Positions 1 to 9,178 are shown, numbered from the stretch's first letter. The stretch: 64,000 bases of DNA from Mycolicibacterium flavescens (GCF_001722335.1 NZ_MIHA01000007.1:124001-188000), one strand, 5' to 3'. Numbers and translations are program-made. Notes: a model not told the origin generated them from the sequence alone.

Positions 1-1098
1 GCCGAGCCCAACGGTCGCATCCTGCGGTCCAACGCGACGCTGAGCCGGTGGCTCGGCTACGACCCGGATGCGTTGCGCGGCAAGATGATCACCGATCTCC
101 TCACCGTCGGCGGGCGCATCCACTTCGACACTCACTTCCGGGCACTGCTGCGGATGAACGGCAAACTCGACGGGGTCACGGTCGACCTGACCGCCGCCGA
201 CGGCCGCCGGCTGCCGATCATCCTGACCGCCAACCTCAAAATCGGCGCCGACGGGCAGCCCGAACTGTTGCGTATCACCGCGGTCGACGCCGGCGACCGG
301 CGGGCCTACGAGCGAGAGTTGTTGGCGCAGCGGCAGAATGCCGAGACTGAACGCAGCCGCGTGCAGGCCTTCGCCGAAACCCTGCGCCGCTCACTGCTTC
401 CCCCGCACCTTTCTCCCCCGCCCGGCCTGGACGCCGCCGCGTACTACCACACCGCCTCCGACGACGACGTGGGCGGCGACTTCTACGACCTGTTCCCGCT
501 GACGCGTTCGACGTGGGGATTCTTTCTCGGCGACGTCGCGGGCAAGGGCGTCGACGCGGCCGTCGTCGCCGGGCTGACGCGCTATGTGCTGCGCTCGGCC
601 GCAGTGGCCGATCACGATCCGGTCAAAGTGCTGGAGGTGCTCAACTCGGTGCTGATGCAGGAGCAGAACATCCGCGCCAACCGGTTGTGCACCGTGATCG
701 ACGGACACGTCACCCCCAGCGGTGACGGCTTCGACGTCGAGTTGGCCAGCGGCGGGCACCCGCCGCCGCTGCTGATCGTGTCCGACGGTGCGGCCTATTA
801 CGCCGACACCGTCGGCGGGCAGGCGGTCGGCGTGAATCACAACCCGCGCTTCGTCTCTCACCGTTTCCACCTGTCGCCCGGCGACACCCTGGTGCTCTAC
901 ACCGACGGGCTGACCGAGGCCGGCACCGGTGTGGGGCGGCGCCGCTACGACGACGAGGGCGCCCTGCTGCGGTTCGTGCGATCGCATGCGCCGGCCACCG
1001 CTGAGCAGATCGTCGACGCCATGTGCGAGCTGTTGACCAGTTTCGGCCGCGGTCTCAGAGACGATGCCGCCGTCATCGCGCTGGGAGTTCCGCGCTGA
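1..1098 (+). CDS. PAS / SpoIIE (PP2C-type) serine phosphatase, 5' truncated
   Basis: The reading frame is open from base 1, so the N-terminus lies outside the window and at least 365 residues are present. The first ~110 residues look like a PAS sensor fold. A short coiled linker follows, rich in E/R/Q (around residues 105-130), then a SpoIIE/RsbU-type PP2C domain. The PP2C motifs are visible: VGGDFYD, GDVAGKGVDAA, SGGHPPP, LYTDGLTEA and a final DDAAVIAL, which carry the metal-binding aspartates. Such proteins usually dephosphorylate anti-anti-sigma factors in response to a signal read by the PAS domain. No partner-switching gene is visible in the window, so the target is unknown. It is convergent with the methyltransferase gene downstream, 12 nt apart. 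Confidence 0.9.
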   Translation, partial: AEPNGRILRSNATLSRWLGYDPDALRGKMITDLLTVGGRIHFDTHFRALLRMNGKLDGVTVDLTAADGRRLPIILTANLKIGADGQPELLRITAVDAGDRRAYERELLAQRQNAETERSRVQAFAETLRRSLLPPHLSPPPGLDAAAYYHTASDDDVGGDFYDLFPLTRSTWGFFLGDVAGKGVDAAVVAGLTRYVLRSAAVADHDPVKVLEVLNSVLMQEQNIRANRLCTVIDGHVTPSGDGFDVELASGGHPPPLLIVSDGAAYYADTVGGQAVGVNHNPRFVSHRFHLSPGDTLVLYTDGLTEAGTGVGRRRYDDEGALLRFVRSHAPATAEQIVDAMCELLTSFGRGLRDDAAVIALGVPR

Positions 1099-1110
1099 CC
1101 CGGGGCGGGT

Positions 1111-1998
1111 TCAGCCCAGGTTCGCGGTCAGATATCCGGCCGATTCGCCGTACCACGCCAGTTCGTCGTCGGGGTAGTCGAATCCGTGCGCGGCGTAGGC
1201 GTTTTTCGCCGGTAGCACGCTCACCCGCCACCCGCACCCCGTCAGGTATTCGGCGGGCGCGTTCCTTTCGCCCATGTAGAAGAGCGCGCCCAGGTCGAGG
1301 TCCGAGCCGGTGCGACGCGACCGCTCGGTGAGCCGCTCGGCCCAGTCCGCCGGCAGGCTCTGCAGATCCATCTGTTCGGTGGCGATGCGACTGCCGCTCG
1401 CCGACCGCGCGGTGACGCAGCCGAAGAGGCGGTCCTGCGCCTCTCCCGGTAGGTAGATCAGCAATCCCTCGGCGATCCAGGCGGTCGGGCGTCCGGCGTC
1501 GTGTCCAGCGGCGGCCAGGGCAGCGACCCAGTCGTCGCGCAGATCGATGCCGATCGCCCGGTGCGCGCACGGGCACTCGGCCCCCAATGTCGCCATCTGC
1601 CGGGCCTTGAACTCGAGCACATCTGGTTGGTCGATCTCGTAGACCACCGTGCCCGACGGCCACGGCAACCGGTAGGCACGGGTGTCCAGGCCCGAGGCCA
1701 GGATCACCGCCTGCCGGATGCCGGACGCCGCGGCCTCGACGAGGAAGTCGTCGAAGAACCGGGTCCGCACGGCCACCTGCTCGTTCATCGTCCGCCGGGT
1801 GGCCGGGTCGGCGCGATCGTCGTCGAGCATCGCGACCAGGTTCTCGATGCCGACCGCACGGACCAGCGACTCGGCCCATGGATCGTCGAGCAGCGGTTGC
1901 GGGCCGCGGGACGCCAGCGCGCGTGACGTGGCGACCGCGGTGGCGGTGGCCCCGACGCTCGACGCCAGATCCCACGTGTCGTTGTCGGTGCGGGTCAT
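1111..1998 (-). CDS. Class I SAM-dependent methyltransferase (TIGR00027 / LCM family)
   Basis: This 295-residue protein has the layout of the expanded mycobacterial family of putative SAM methyltransferases related to leucine carboxyl methyltransferases. It opens with DTWDLASSVGATATAVA, the usual start of that family. A Rossmann-type SAM-binding segment follows, with QAVILASGLDTRAYRLPWP (around residues 95-115) and an acidic strand end in VYEIDQPDVLEFK. The motif AEGLLIYLP lies near residue 190. The methyl acceptor is unknown for nearly all family members. The ATG start is preceded by GGAAGG at good spacing, and a promoter-like AT-rich inverted repeat lies about 30 nt upstream. Confidence 0.85.
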   Translation of the reverse strand: MTRTDNDTWDLASSVGATATAVATSRALASRGPQPLLDDPWAESLVRAVGIENLVAMLDDDRADPATRRTMNEQVAVRTRFFDDFLVEAAASGIRQAVILASGLDTRAYRLPWPSGTVVYEIDQPDVLEFKARQMATLGAECPCAHRAIGIDLRDDWVAALAAAGHDAGRPTAWIAEGLLIYLPGEAQDRLFGCVTARSASGSRIATEQMDLQSLPADWAERLTERSRRTGSDLDLGALFYMGERNAPAEYLTGCGWRVSVLPAKNAYAAHGFDYPDDELAWYGESAGYLTANLG

Positions 1999-2024
1999 CG
2001 GAACCTTCCAGTCGAAGCAGATTT

Positions 2025-2039
2025 ATTAGACTACCTAAT
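2025..2039. promoter_or_regulatory. AT-rich inverted repeat upstream of the methyltransferase
   Basis: ATTAG-5 nt-CTAAT forms a 15-bp imperfect palindrome, 27 nt upstream of the methyltransferase ATG. On the minus strand it contains TAGATT and TAGTCT, both usable as mycobacterial -10 hexamers (TANNNT). It is unusually AT-rich for this genome. It is probably the promoter, perhaps overlapped by a repressor site. The regulator is unknown. Confidence 0.35.
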
Positions 2040-2067
2040 CTACTCGCTTCGGCCGCTGCCGCCCAAA

Positions 2068-2223
2068 TCAGATCTCGTCGGCGACGGCGTGGCGGTCCTG
2101 ATGCCTGCCCGGCGCGTCGGGATCGTCGTCGCGGTGGTCGAGTTCGTCCTGCAGTTCACGCTGCTCGGCGGTCGCTTTGGTGGCATCGACCGGCGTCGCG
2201 GGCGGGTCATTCGGTGTTCCCAT
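2068..2223 (-). CDS. Small hydrophilic hypothetical protein
   Basis: This is a short, highly charged protein of 51 residues, beginning MGTPNDPPATPV and ending in an Asp/His-rich tail (DELDHRDDDPDAPGRHQDRH). It has no membrane segment and no recognisable domain. An in-frame TTG 33 nt upstream (2256) would give 62 residues. I prefer the ATG because a GGAG lies about 11 nt in front of it. The protein looks intrinsically disordered. Its acidic, low-complexity composition and its position between two unrelated transcripts make the call moderate. Confidence 0.5.
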   Translation of the reverse strand: MGTPNDPPATPVDATKATAEQRELQDELDHRDDDPDAPGRHQDRHAVADEI

Positions 2224-2281
2224 GCCGAAGGGGTCTCCGCGCGGCGAACCGGCCAAACCGATGTGACAGAAACGACATTGC

Positions 2282-2301
2282 TAGGGCCCTAACAATTAGG
2301 G
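2282..2301. promoter_or_regulatory. Overlapping palindromes, probable MarR autoregulatory operator
   Basis: Two inverted repeats overlap just before the MarR-family start codon: TAGGGCCCTA (2282-2291) and CCCTAA-CAA-TTAGGG (2287-2301). The second ends 12 nt before the GTG start. MarR/OhrR repressors typically bind such palindromes over their own promoters, so this is the likely operator for the regulator and the downstream DUF5313 gene. Confidence 0.6.
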
Positions 2302-2313
2302 CACGATGGTTTT

Positions 2314-2832
2314 GTGACTTCCTCGCTGCCCACCGATATCGACCCGCTGGCACTCGAACAGCAGGTCTGCTTCGCGTTGGCGGTCACCAACCGGGCCGTG
2401 CTCGCGGTCTACCGGCCCCTGCTCGAACCGCTGGGCCTCACCCACCCTCAGTACCTGGTGATGCTCGCGCTGTGGGATCACGAGAAGATCGCCACCGGCG
2501 ACACGACATCCGGTGCGCCGCTGTCGGTCAAGGACATCGCTGCCGCGCTGCAGGTCGACTCGGCGACACTGTCGCCGATGCTCAAGCGACTCGAATCGCT
2601 GGGCCTGATCACGCGGTCCCGCCGCGCAGGCGACGAACGCGCCACCGACGTGCGCCTCACCGCGGCCGGGATGCGGTTGCGTGAGCGGGCCCTGCAGATT
2701 CCGCCCGCGGTGGTCGACCGCCTGGGTGTCGACCTCGAGGAACTGGAAGATCTTCGCAACGCGCTCACGCGCGTGAACACCGCCGCCCGCGCCGCGGGTG
2801 CACTCGACAACAACAAGGAGCATCGTGTCTGA
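2314..2832 (+). CDS. MarR-family regulator, OhrR-like
   Basis: This 172-residue winged-helix regulator starts at GTG. The N-terminal stretch around Cys19 (LEQQVCFALAV), then YRPLLEPLGLTHPQYLVMLALW, is the pattern of the peroxide-sensing OhrR branch of MarR proteins. In that branch this cysteine is the oxidation sensor. The recognition region (VKDIAAALQVDSATLSPMLKRLESLGLI) and wing (RAGDERATDVRLTAAG) are intact. An ohr peroxidase gene would be expected beside a true OhrR, but none is here. The downstream gene is a DUF5313 protein that overlaps it by 8 nt and is probably co-transcribed. Organic peroxide sensing is therefore an inference from the cysteine only. Confidence 0.85.
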   Translation: MTSSLPTDIDPLALEQQVCFALAVTNRAVLAVYRPLLEPLGLTHPQYLVMLALWDHEKIATGDTTSGAPLSVKDIAAALQVDSATLSPMLKRLESLGLITRSRRAGDERATDVRLTAAGMRLRERALQIPPAVVDRLGVDLEELEDLRNALTRVNTAARAAGALDNNKEHRV

Positions 2833-3241
2833 CGTCCGCCCCAACCTCTTTCAGTACATCACCTACTCCTACGGACGCCGGCTGCCCGACTCGATGCGGG
2901 ACTGGGTGGCCAACGACCTCGCGGGTCCCGGCGCGTTGCGCAGGCACATGATCCGGATGGCGATCCCGCCGCTGCTGATCCTCGCACCGATCTGGCTGCT
3001 ACCCACCTCGTTCTACGTGCGATTCGAGATGACCGCGCCCATCTTCATCTGGGCAGTCCTGATGGCGTTGGCGCTCAACAAGATCTGGCGCAGGCACCGC
3101 CTCGCCCAGCACGGTCTCGACCAGAACCTGGTCGACGTGATCAAGCGTCAGAAGGACGCGGCCATACACGAGGATTACATCCGGCGCTTCGGCCCCCGGC
3201 CCGAAGAGGCGCGCTGGCAGCAGAACAGCAGCCCGTTCTAG
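2825..3241 (+). CDS. DUF5313 family membrane protein
   Basis: This 138-residue protein starts at a GTG 4-5 nt after a perfect AAGGAG. Two hydrophobic helices are visible (around residues 43-62 and 68-82), followed by a basic, soluble C-terminal half ([17 protein letters not shown]). The family is mycobacterial and functionally uncharacterised. Translational coupling to the OhrR-like regulator (8-nt overlap) suggests it belongs to the same stress response. Its stop codon shares the palindrome CTAG with the stop codon of the convergent metE gene. Confidence 0.75.
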   Translation: MSDVRPNLFQYITYSYGRRLPDSMRDWVANDLAGPGALRRHMIRMAIPPLLILAPIWLLPTSFYVRFEMTAPIFIWAVLMALALNKIWRRHRLAQHGLDQNLVDVIKRQKDAAIHEDYIRRFGPRPEEARWQQNSSPF

Positions 3242-5529
3242 TCCGCCGTGCCCTGAACCTCCTTGGCTCGAACCTCCTTGGCCGCGGCCACGAGGTTCCG
3301 CAGCGACGCCACCACTTCCTCTGTCCGTCGCGTCTTCAGTCCGCAATCCGGATTGACCCAGAGGCGCTCTGCGGGCACCGCGTTGAGCGCTTCGCGTAGC
3401 GCGGCGGCCATCTCGGAGACCGCGGGAACCCGTGGTGAATGGATGTCGTAGACACCGGGGCCGACGCTGTTGGTGAAACCGGCGGCGTTGAGGTCGCCGA
3501 GCACCTCCATGTGCGACCGAGCCGCCTCGATCGAGGTCACGTCGGCATCGAGGTCCGCGATGGCGCCGATGACCTCACCGAACTCCGAATAGCACAGATG
3601 CGTGTGGATTTGCGTCGAGTCGGCGACGCCCGAGGTCGCCAAGCGGAACGCGTCGACCGCCCACCGCAGGTAGGCCTCTTTGTCCTTGCTCCGCAGGGGC
3701 AGGAGTTCGCGCAGGGCGGGTTCGTCGACCTGAATGATCGCGATTCCCGCTGACTCCAGATCGACCGTCTCATCGCGGATGGCCAACGCCACCTGCTCCG
3801 CCGTCTCCGCCAGCGGCTGATCGTCACGCACGAACGACCAAGCGAGGATCGTGACCGGCCCGGTGAGCATGCCCTTGACCGGTTTGTCGGTCAGCGACTG
3901 CGCGTGCGTAATCCACGCCACCGTCATCGGTTCCGGCCTGCTGACGTCGCCGTAGAGGATCGGCGGGCGAACGCACCGACTGCCGTAGGACTGCACCCAG
4001 CCGTTCTGCGTCGCGAAGAATCCTTCGAGTTGCTCGGCGAAGTACTGGACCATGTCGTTGCGCTCGGGCTCACCGTGGACGAGTACGTCGAGCCCCAGCT
4101 CCTCCTGCAGCCGGATCACATCGGCGATCTCGCCCTTCATCCGTCGCTCGTATTCGGCCGCATCGATCTTGCCGGTTCGCAGATCCGCTCGCGCCACCCG
4201 GATCGCCGACGTCTGCGGATACGAGCCGATGGTGGTGGTGGGCAGCGCAGGCAGCTCGAGCCGGGCCTGCTGCGCCGCACGGCGCCGGCCGGCGGGTCCG
4301 CGCCCGGTGCCCGACGCTGCGAGGGACGAAATCCGGGCGCGCACAGACTCGTTGTTCAGCCTCGGATCTGACCGACGCGACACGACGGCGGCATTCGAGG
4401 CGACGATCTCACCGGCGATGGCCTGGCTGCCATTCTTCAGTCCCCGTGCCAGCGCGACCACCTCGGTCACCTTCTCGAAGCCGAATGCCAGCCAGCTGCG
4501 TAACGCGGCATCCATGTCCGGCTCGGCATCGAGCGTGTAGGGCACGTGCAACGTCGAGCACGATGTCGAGACCGCGAGGCGCCGCACCGAGCCCTGGAGC
4601 GTCGTCAGCGTTTCGAGGGCCGCCTCGAGGTCCGTACGCCAGACATTGCGCCCGTCCACGACACCGGCCACGAGCAGCTTGTCAGTCAGCTCGGGAACGG
4701 CAGAGACCGCGGACCGGCCGTCGCCGCTGACCAGGTCCACACCGATCGCCTCGACCGGGGTGCGTGCCAGCGCGGGGAGCGCATCGGTGAGCTCGCCGAA
4801 GTAGGTGGCCACCAAGATCGCCGGCCGGTCGGTCAGTCGCCCGAGCGACGCGTAGGTGCGCTCGGCGAGTTCCGCGGCGTTGCCGATGATGTCGGTGGCC
4901 AGGACGGGTTCATCGATCTGTACCCACTCGGCGCCGCGCTCGGCGAGAATCTGCAGCAGTTCGCCGTACGCGACGGTCAATTCGGCGAGTCGGTCGAGCG
5001 GCGCACCCGCACCGTCGACCGCCTTGCTCAGCGCCAGGAAGGTGACCGGTCCGATGATCACCGGTCGGGCCGGAATACCTTGAGCGCGCGCTTCTTCGAG
5101 TTCACCGAGAACCTTCGACGGATCGAGTTCGAAGCGGGTATCCGGACCGATCTCGGGCACGATGTAGTGGTAGTTGGTGTCGAACCATTTGGTCATCTCG
5201 AGCGGCGCGATCTCGTCGTTGCCCCGCGCGGCGGCGAAATAGCGGTCGAGTCCGTCGGCGACCTTCCCGAAGCGCGCCGGCAGCGCACCGACCATGACCG
5301 CGGTGTCGAGCACCTGGTCGTAATAGGAAAAGGTGTTCACCGGAATCGAATCCAGGCCCGCCGCGGCGAGCGCCTCCCAGGTCTCGCGGCGCAACTTTGC
5401 GGCCACGGATTCGAGTTCGTCTCGCCCGGTGGCGCCGGCCCAGTACTTCTCGACGGCTCGTTTGAGTTCGCGGTTCGGGCCGATGCGCGGCGACCCGAGG
5501 ATGGTGGCGGTGAATGGTTGTGCGGTCAT
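3238..5529 (-). CDS. metE: Cobalamin-independent methionine synthase
   Basis: MetE transfers the methyl group of 5-methyltetrahydropteroyl-triglutamate to homocysteine without B12, in the last step of methionine synthesis. The 763-residue protein has the two-barrel layout of the family. The N-terminal copy carries [20 protein letters not shown]. The C-terminal barrel starts near [10 protein letters not shown] and carries the zinc/homocysteine residues in HTHLCYSEF and [10 protein letters not shown] chose the ATG at 5529, which has AGGA upstream. An in-frame GTG-type extension of 13 residues has no such site. A cobalamin riboswitch lies in the leader, as known for mycobacterial metE, so expression should fall when B12 is available. 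Confidence 0.97.
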   Translation of the reverse strand: MTAQPFTATILGSPRIGPNRELKRAVEKYWAGATGRDELESVAAKLRRETWEALAAAGLDSIPVNTFSYYDQVLDTAVMVGALPARFGKVADGLDRYFAAARGNDEIAPLEMTKWFDTNYHYIVPEIGPDTRFELDPSKVLGELEEARAQGIPARPVIIGPVTFLALSKAVDGAGAPLDRLAELTVAYGELLQILAERGAEWVQIDEPVLATDIIGNAAELAERTYASLGRLTDRPAILVATYFGELTDALPALARTPVEAIGVDLVSGDGRSAVSAVPELTDKLLVAGVVDGRNVWRTDLEAALETLTTLQGSVRRLAVSTSCSTLHVPYTLDAEPDMDAALRSWLAFGFEKVTEVVALARGLKNGSQAIAGEIVASNAAVVSRRSDPRLNNESVRARISSLAASGTGRGPAGRRRAAQQARLELPALPTTTIGSYPQTSAIRVARADLRTGKIDAAEYERRMKGEIADVIRLQEELGLDVLVHGEPERNDMVQYFAEQLEGFFATQNGWVQSYGSRCVRPPILYGDVSRPEPMTVAWITHAQSLTDKPVKGMLTGPVTILAWSFVRDDQPLAETAEQVALAIRDETVDLESAGIAIIQVDEPALRELLPLRSKDKEAYLRWAVDAFRLATSGVADSTQIHTHLCYSEFGEVIGAIADLDADVTSIEAARSHMEVLGDLNAAGFTNSVGPGVYDIHSPRVPAVSEMAAALREALNAVPAERLWVNPDCGLKTRRTEEVVASLRNLVAAAKEVRAKEVQGTAD

Positions 5530-5667
5530 GGCGACGTCCTCATCGGTACAGCGGATGGCCACCGCCAAGAGGACTGCACCGACACGGTCGAGCCAAGGCT
5601 GACCGCTTCGGCCACAGCCCGTTCCACGAGGCGATGAACCACCGGACGCGGCGCGCCCGGTACAACT

Positions 5668-5875
5668 GGCAGGTCTTCGGACTCGCAGGCCCGCACGAGA
5701 TCTCGTGCACCTAGTGGCCGTCGCTTCCCAGCCCGTGGGCCAGTGCCTTATGACGGCGGTCGTTCCTGCATACCGCTGCGGGACAGTCCCGGATTCTCAC
5801 CGGGTTCCCTCTCGCACCACACCCGAACCGGCGTGCAGTGCTCGGTGCAGACGGCACCACCTCGTCGTGAGATCG
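5668..5875 (-). promoter_or_regulatory. Cobalamin riboswitch controlling metE
   Basis: On the minus strand the leader contains the core signature of the RF00174 class: GAGGGAACCCGGTGAGAATC, then CGGGACTGTCCCGCAGCGG. Next come a B12-box-like GGCACTGG...TGGGAAG, and finally GAGTCCGAAGACCTGCC near 5668-5684. These occur in the right order and spacing. The remaining ~140 nt to the metE start would hold the expression platform. This explains the 376-nt gap between metE and the GntR gene. The exact 5' edge is approximate. Confidence 0.93.
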
Positions 5876-5905
5876 CGCCGTCGGCAAACCAGCTGCGCGG
5901 CCAGC

Positions 5906-6556
5906 CTACATCTTCCGGCTGTCCAGCCAGTCAGCCAGGGATCGACCGGCTTCGAGCACATGGTGTTCGGCGATCTCGCGCGCGGAGTCGGAGTCGCGGC
6001 TCGCCAGTGCGGCCAGCAGATCCTCATGCTCGGACAACGAGTGCTTTTCGTGTTCGGGGAAAACGGTGAGGAAGTTGGTCGGCACGACGCGCGCGGCCTG
6101 CCGGATCTGGGTCAGCAACCGCGGCGAGTGCGCGGCACGGTGAATTTCCTGATGGAACCGCCAGTTGGCTTCCCCGATCGCTTCGTCGCCCGACCGCGCA
6201 GCGACGTCGGCGGCGAGTTGGCGCAGATGGGTGAGCTCCTCGACCGAAACCCGTTCGGCCGCCCACGCGGCAGCCTGACCGGTGAGCACCCCCAAAATCG
6301 TGAAGCTGTCCTGCACATCGCGCGGGCTGATGCCGATGACTGTGATGCCGCTGCGCGGCGCGACGCGCACCAACCCCTCAAAAGAGAGCTCCAGCAACGC
6401 TTCCCGTACCGGTGTGCGGCTGGTCGCGAACTCTTCGGTGATCGCGTCGAGGTCGATCCGCGTGCCTGGCGCGAGGACACCGGTGAGGATGCGGTCCCGC
6501 AACTCGCGCGCCGCCCGTTCCCGGACGGTGCCGGCGATGTCCACCGAACCTGTCAT
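5906..6556 (-). CDS. GntR-family (FadR/FCD subgroup) transcriptional regulator
   Basis: This 216-residue protein has an N-terminal winged helix (around residues 10-70), with the typical LRDRILTGVLAPGTRIDLDA and SRTPVREALLELSFEGLV. A helical FCD effector domain follows (around 85-205). The FCD metal/ligand residues are suggested by NWRFHQEIHRAAHS and SLSEHEDLLAAL. FCD regulators usually sense small organic acids. It is transcribed divergently from the monooxygenase/CoA-transferase/CoA-lyase operon. A perfect TGATATATCA palindrome lies in the 69-nt shared intergenic region, so it is the likely local repressor. Confidence 0.9.
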   Translation of the reverse strand: MTGSVDIAGTVRERAARELRDRILTGVLAPGTRIDLDAITEEFATSRTPVREALLELSFEGLVRVAPRSGITVIGISPRDVQDSFTILGVLTGQAAAWAAERVSVEELTHLRQLAADVAARSGDEAIGEANWRFHQEIHRAAHSPRLLTQIRQAARVVPTNFLTVFPEHEKHSLSEHEDLLAALASRDSDSAREIAEHHVLEAGRSLADWLDSRKM

Positions 6557-6596
6557 GTAGCGACTTTAACAGGTCAGACACCCCACATTTGAAATC

Positions 6597-6606
6597 TGAT
6601 ATATCA
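6597..6606. promoter_or_regulatory. TGATATATCA palindrome, probable GntR operator
   Basis: This perfect 10-bp AT-rich palindrome sits in the short divergent region between the GntR gene and the monooxygenase operon. FCD-type GntR repressors bind short palindromes of this kind in the intergenic region they share with their targets. The next ATG (6608) directly abuts the site, which is one reason to prefer the monooxygenase start at 6626. Confidence 0.55.
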
Positions 6607-6625
6607 CATGTTAACTTTCAGCACT

Positions 6626-7978
6626 ATGACTCGCACCGACCAGATGGCGCTTGTCGCCTTCATGCAAGCCGGCAGCACCTCGGTCTACGCCGGATCCTGG
6701 CGCCATCCCGCCACCGAACACGGCTATCTCGACGCCTCCTACTACGCCAAGATCGGCCGGCAACTGGAAGAGGGCTGTTTCGATCTGATGTTCTTCGACG
6801 ACCGGCTGGCCATGCCGGGCATATACGGCGGTTCAGTCGCCGAAGCCGCCCGCTACGGTGCGCGCCCGGTGAAGCTGGACCTCGGCGTGGTGCTCGGGGT
6901 GTTGGCGCAGACCACGTCGCACATCGGCCTCGGCGCGACGTACTCGACCACGTACTACGCCCCGTTCCACGTCGCGCGGACTTTCGCGACCCTCGACCAT
7001 CTGTCCGGCGGCCGCGCCGCGTGGAACGTCGTGACGTCGGTCAACGACAGCGAGGCGCAGAACTTCGGCGTTGACAGCCACCTCGGCCACAACGAACGCT
7101 ATGACCGCGCCGACGAGTTCCTCGACGTAGTGACCGGCCTGTGGGACACCTGGGAGGACGATGCGGTGCTGCACGATCGGGCCTCAGGTCAGTATGCGGA
7201 TCCGGCGAAGGTGCACGAGCTCGGCCACGTCGGCCAGTACTTCTCCGCCCGCGGTCCGCTGACCGTTCCCAGGACGCCGCAGGGACGTCCCGTGATCATC
7301 CAGGCCGGCTCGTCCGGTCGCGGTCGTGAATTCGCATCGCGCTGGGCCGAATTGATCTTCACCGGTGACCCTGGCCTTCAGGTGGCCCGTGAGCACTACG
7401 CCGATCAGAAGGCTCGGATCGCCGACGCCGGACGCGACCCGGATGCGGTGCGCATCTGCCCGATGGCCTATGCCGTGGTCGGCGAGACGGAGTCACACGC
7501 CAAGGAACGCGAGGCGATGTTCCTCAACGACCTGGTGCACCCGATGGCCTCGCTCACCCTGCTGTCGGAGTTGATGAATTACGACTTCGCCCAGCACGAC
7601 CTCGACGATCCGGTGACCGACGAGCTGATTGCGTCGGTGTCGGGGATCCGCGGCCTGGTACAGAATCTGCGCACCCACATCGGCGGTGACACGGTCACGG
7701 TGCGCGACCTCGCCGGCCACCGCGCCACCCTGCTGCAGGGCCCCCGTTTCGTGGGCACGGGCGAACAGGTCGCCGATCAGATGGCCGAGTGGTTCACCGG
7801 CGGCGCCTGTGACGGGTTCGTGCTCGCCGCAACGCATTTACCGGGTGCGTTCGAGGATGTCGTCCGGATGGTCGTTCCGCAGTTACAACGACGGGGCTTG
7901 TTCCGTACGCGGTACGAGTCGTCGACGTTGCGCGGACACCTCGGGCTGCAGCGGCCCCCCGCCAGGGTTCCGGCGTGA
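6626..7978 (+). CDS. LLM-class FMN-dependent monooxygenase, NtaA/SnaA/DszA/DmoA branch
   Basis: This flavin monooxygenase of 450 residues belongs to the bacterial-luciferase-like superfamily. Family features are FDLMFFDDRLAMP near the start, SHIGLGATYSTTYYAPFHVAR, the strongly conserved LDHLSGGRAAWNVVTS, NFGVDSHLGHNERYDRADEF, and GRPVIIQAGSSGRGREFASRWAE. Relatives such as NtaA, EdtA and DmoA take reduced FMN from a separate reductase and cleave C-N or C-S bonds or insert oxygen. No flavin reductase is encoded nearby. The start is placed at 6626 (MTRTDQMAL). A start at 6608 would add six residues but abuts the operator. It is the first gene of a three-gene operon and overlaps the next gene by 4 nt. 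The substrate is unknown. Confidence 0.9.
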   Translation: MTRTDQMALVAFMQAGSTSVYAGSWRHPATEHGYLDASYYAKIGRQLEEGCFDLMFFDDRLAMPGIYGGSVAEAARYGARPVKLDLGVVLGVLAQTTSHIGLGATYSTTYYAPFHVARTFATLDHLSGGRAAWNVVTSVNDSEAQNFGVDSHLGHNERYDRADEFLDVVTGLWDTWEDDAVLHDRASGQYADPAKVHELGHVGQYFSARGPLTVPRTPQGRPVIIQAGSSGRGREFASRWAELIFTGDPGLQVAREHYADQKARIADAGRDPDAVRICPMAYAVVGETESHAKEREAMFLNDLVHPMASLTLLSELMNYDFAQHDLDDPVTDELIASVSGIRGLVQNLRTHIGGDTVTVRDLAGHRATLLQGPRFVGTGEQVADQMAEWFTGGACDGFVLAATHLPGAFEDVVRMVVPQLQRRGLFRTRYESSTLRGHLGLQRPPARVPA

Positions 7979-9162
7979 TGCTCGACGGTCTGCGGGTCCT
8001 CGAGTTCGCGACGCTCGCGGCCGCCCCGCTGGCGGCAACCTACCTGGGCGAGTTCGGTGCCGAGGTGATAAAGGTCGAGGATCCGAAGTACGGCGATCCG
8101 ATTCGCACCTGGGGGAACCAGCGCAACGGCGTGGGACTCATGTGGAAGTCCCTGTCCCGCAACAAGAGGTCGATCACCTTGAACCTGCGCAGCGCCGACG
8201 GACAGGCAATCGCACGCCGACTCGCCGAGCAGGCGGACGTCGTCGTGGTCAACACCCGCCCGCAGACCCTGCAGAAATGGGGTCTCGACTACGAGAGCCT
8301 GCGCGCGGTCAACGAGCGGATCGTGATGCTTCACATCACCGGTTACGGGCTGACCGGGCCGAAGAGCGAGCGTCCGGGGTTCGGCACGCTCGGCGAGGCG
8401 ATGAGCGGTTTCGCCCACATCACGGGAGAGGCCGGCGGCCCGCCGACGCTGCCGCCGTTCATGCTCGCCGACGGTGTGGCGTCGCTCAACGCCGCCTACG
8501 CGGTGATGATGGCGCTCTACCACCGCGACGTGCACGGGGCGCCGGGCCAGTTGATCGACGTCAACCTGATCGACCCGCTGGCCAGGCTGTTGGAGCAGAC
8601 GCTGTTGGGCTACGACCAACTGGGACTGGTCCCCGAACGGGCCGGGAACCGCTGGGACATCTCCGCACCGCGCAACACCTACCGCACTGCCGACGGCAAG
8701 TGGCTGGCGATGTCAGGAAGTTCACCGGCGTTGGCGCTGCGGGTGTTTCGCGCCATCGGACGCGACGACCTGGTCACCGACGCCGACTTCTCAGACCCGC
8801 AACGCCGCCTGGCGCGGGCCCGGGAAGTCGACGAGGTGGTCGCCGACTGGGTCGCCACCAAAACGCTGTCCGAGGCGATGGCCGTGTTCGAGGCGCAGGA
8901 GGTGGCGGCCGCACCGGTCTACGACATCACCGATCTGATCGCCGACGAACAACTCAAACACCGGGAGGTGTTCGTATCGGTCGACGACGCCGAGCTGGGT
9001 GCGGTGACCGTGCAAGCACCGGTCCCGCGGTTCTCGTCAGCCACCGGCCGAATCGGCCATCTCGGGCCGCGCCTGGGTGAACACAACGCCGAGGTGTACG
9101 GCGAACTGCTCGACATGTCCGTGTCCGACATCGCACAACTGCGCGCCGACGGCGTGCTCTGA
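7975..9162 (+). CDS. CaiB/BaiF (family III) CoA-transferase
   Basis: This 395-residue family III CoA transferase moves CoA between carboxylic acids. The N-terminal LDGLRVLEFATLAAAPLAATYLGEFGAEVIKVEDP is diagnostic of the family. Next come KRSITLNLRSADGQ and the segment FMLADGVASLNAAYAVMMALY, where Asp166 is in position to be the catalytic aspartate. Its GTG start overlaps the monooxygenase stop by 4 nt, so the two are translationally coupled. Placed before a CitE-type lyase, it most simply activates a dicarboxylic or hydroxy acid (for example a malate derivative) with succinyl-CoA or acetyl-CoA as donor. This role is inferred from context. Confidence 0.9.
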   Translation: MMLDGLRVLEFATLAAAPLAATYLGEFGAEVIKVEDPKYGDPIRTWGNQRNGVGLMWKSLSRNKRSITLNLRSADGQAIARRLAEQADVVVVNTRPQTLQKWGLDYESLRAVNERIVMLHITGYGLTGPKSERPGFGTLGEAMSGFAHITGEAGGPPTLPPFMLADGVASLNAAYAVMMALYHRDVHGAPGQLIDVNLIDPLARLLEQTLLGYDQLGLVPERAGNRWDISAPRNTYRTADGKWLAMSGSSPALALRVFRAIGRDDLVTDADFSDPQRRLARAREVDEVVADWVATKTLSEAMAVFEAQEVAAAPVYDITDLIADEQLKHREVFVSVDDAELGAVTVQAPVPRFSSATGRIGHLGPRLGEHNAEVYGELLDMSVSDIAQLRADGVL

Positions 9163-9178
9163 CCACGAAAGAACATCG

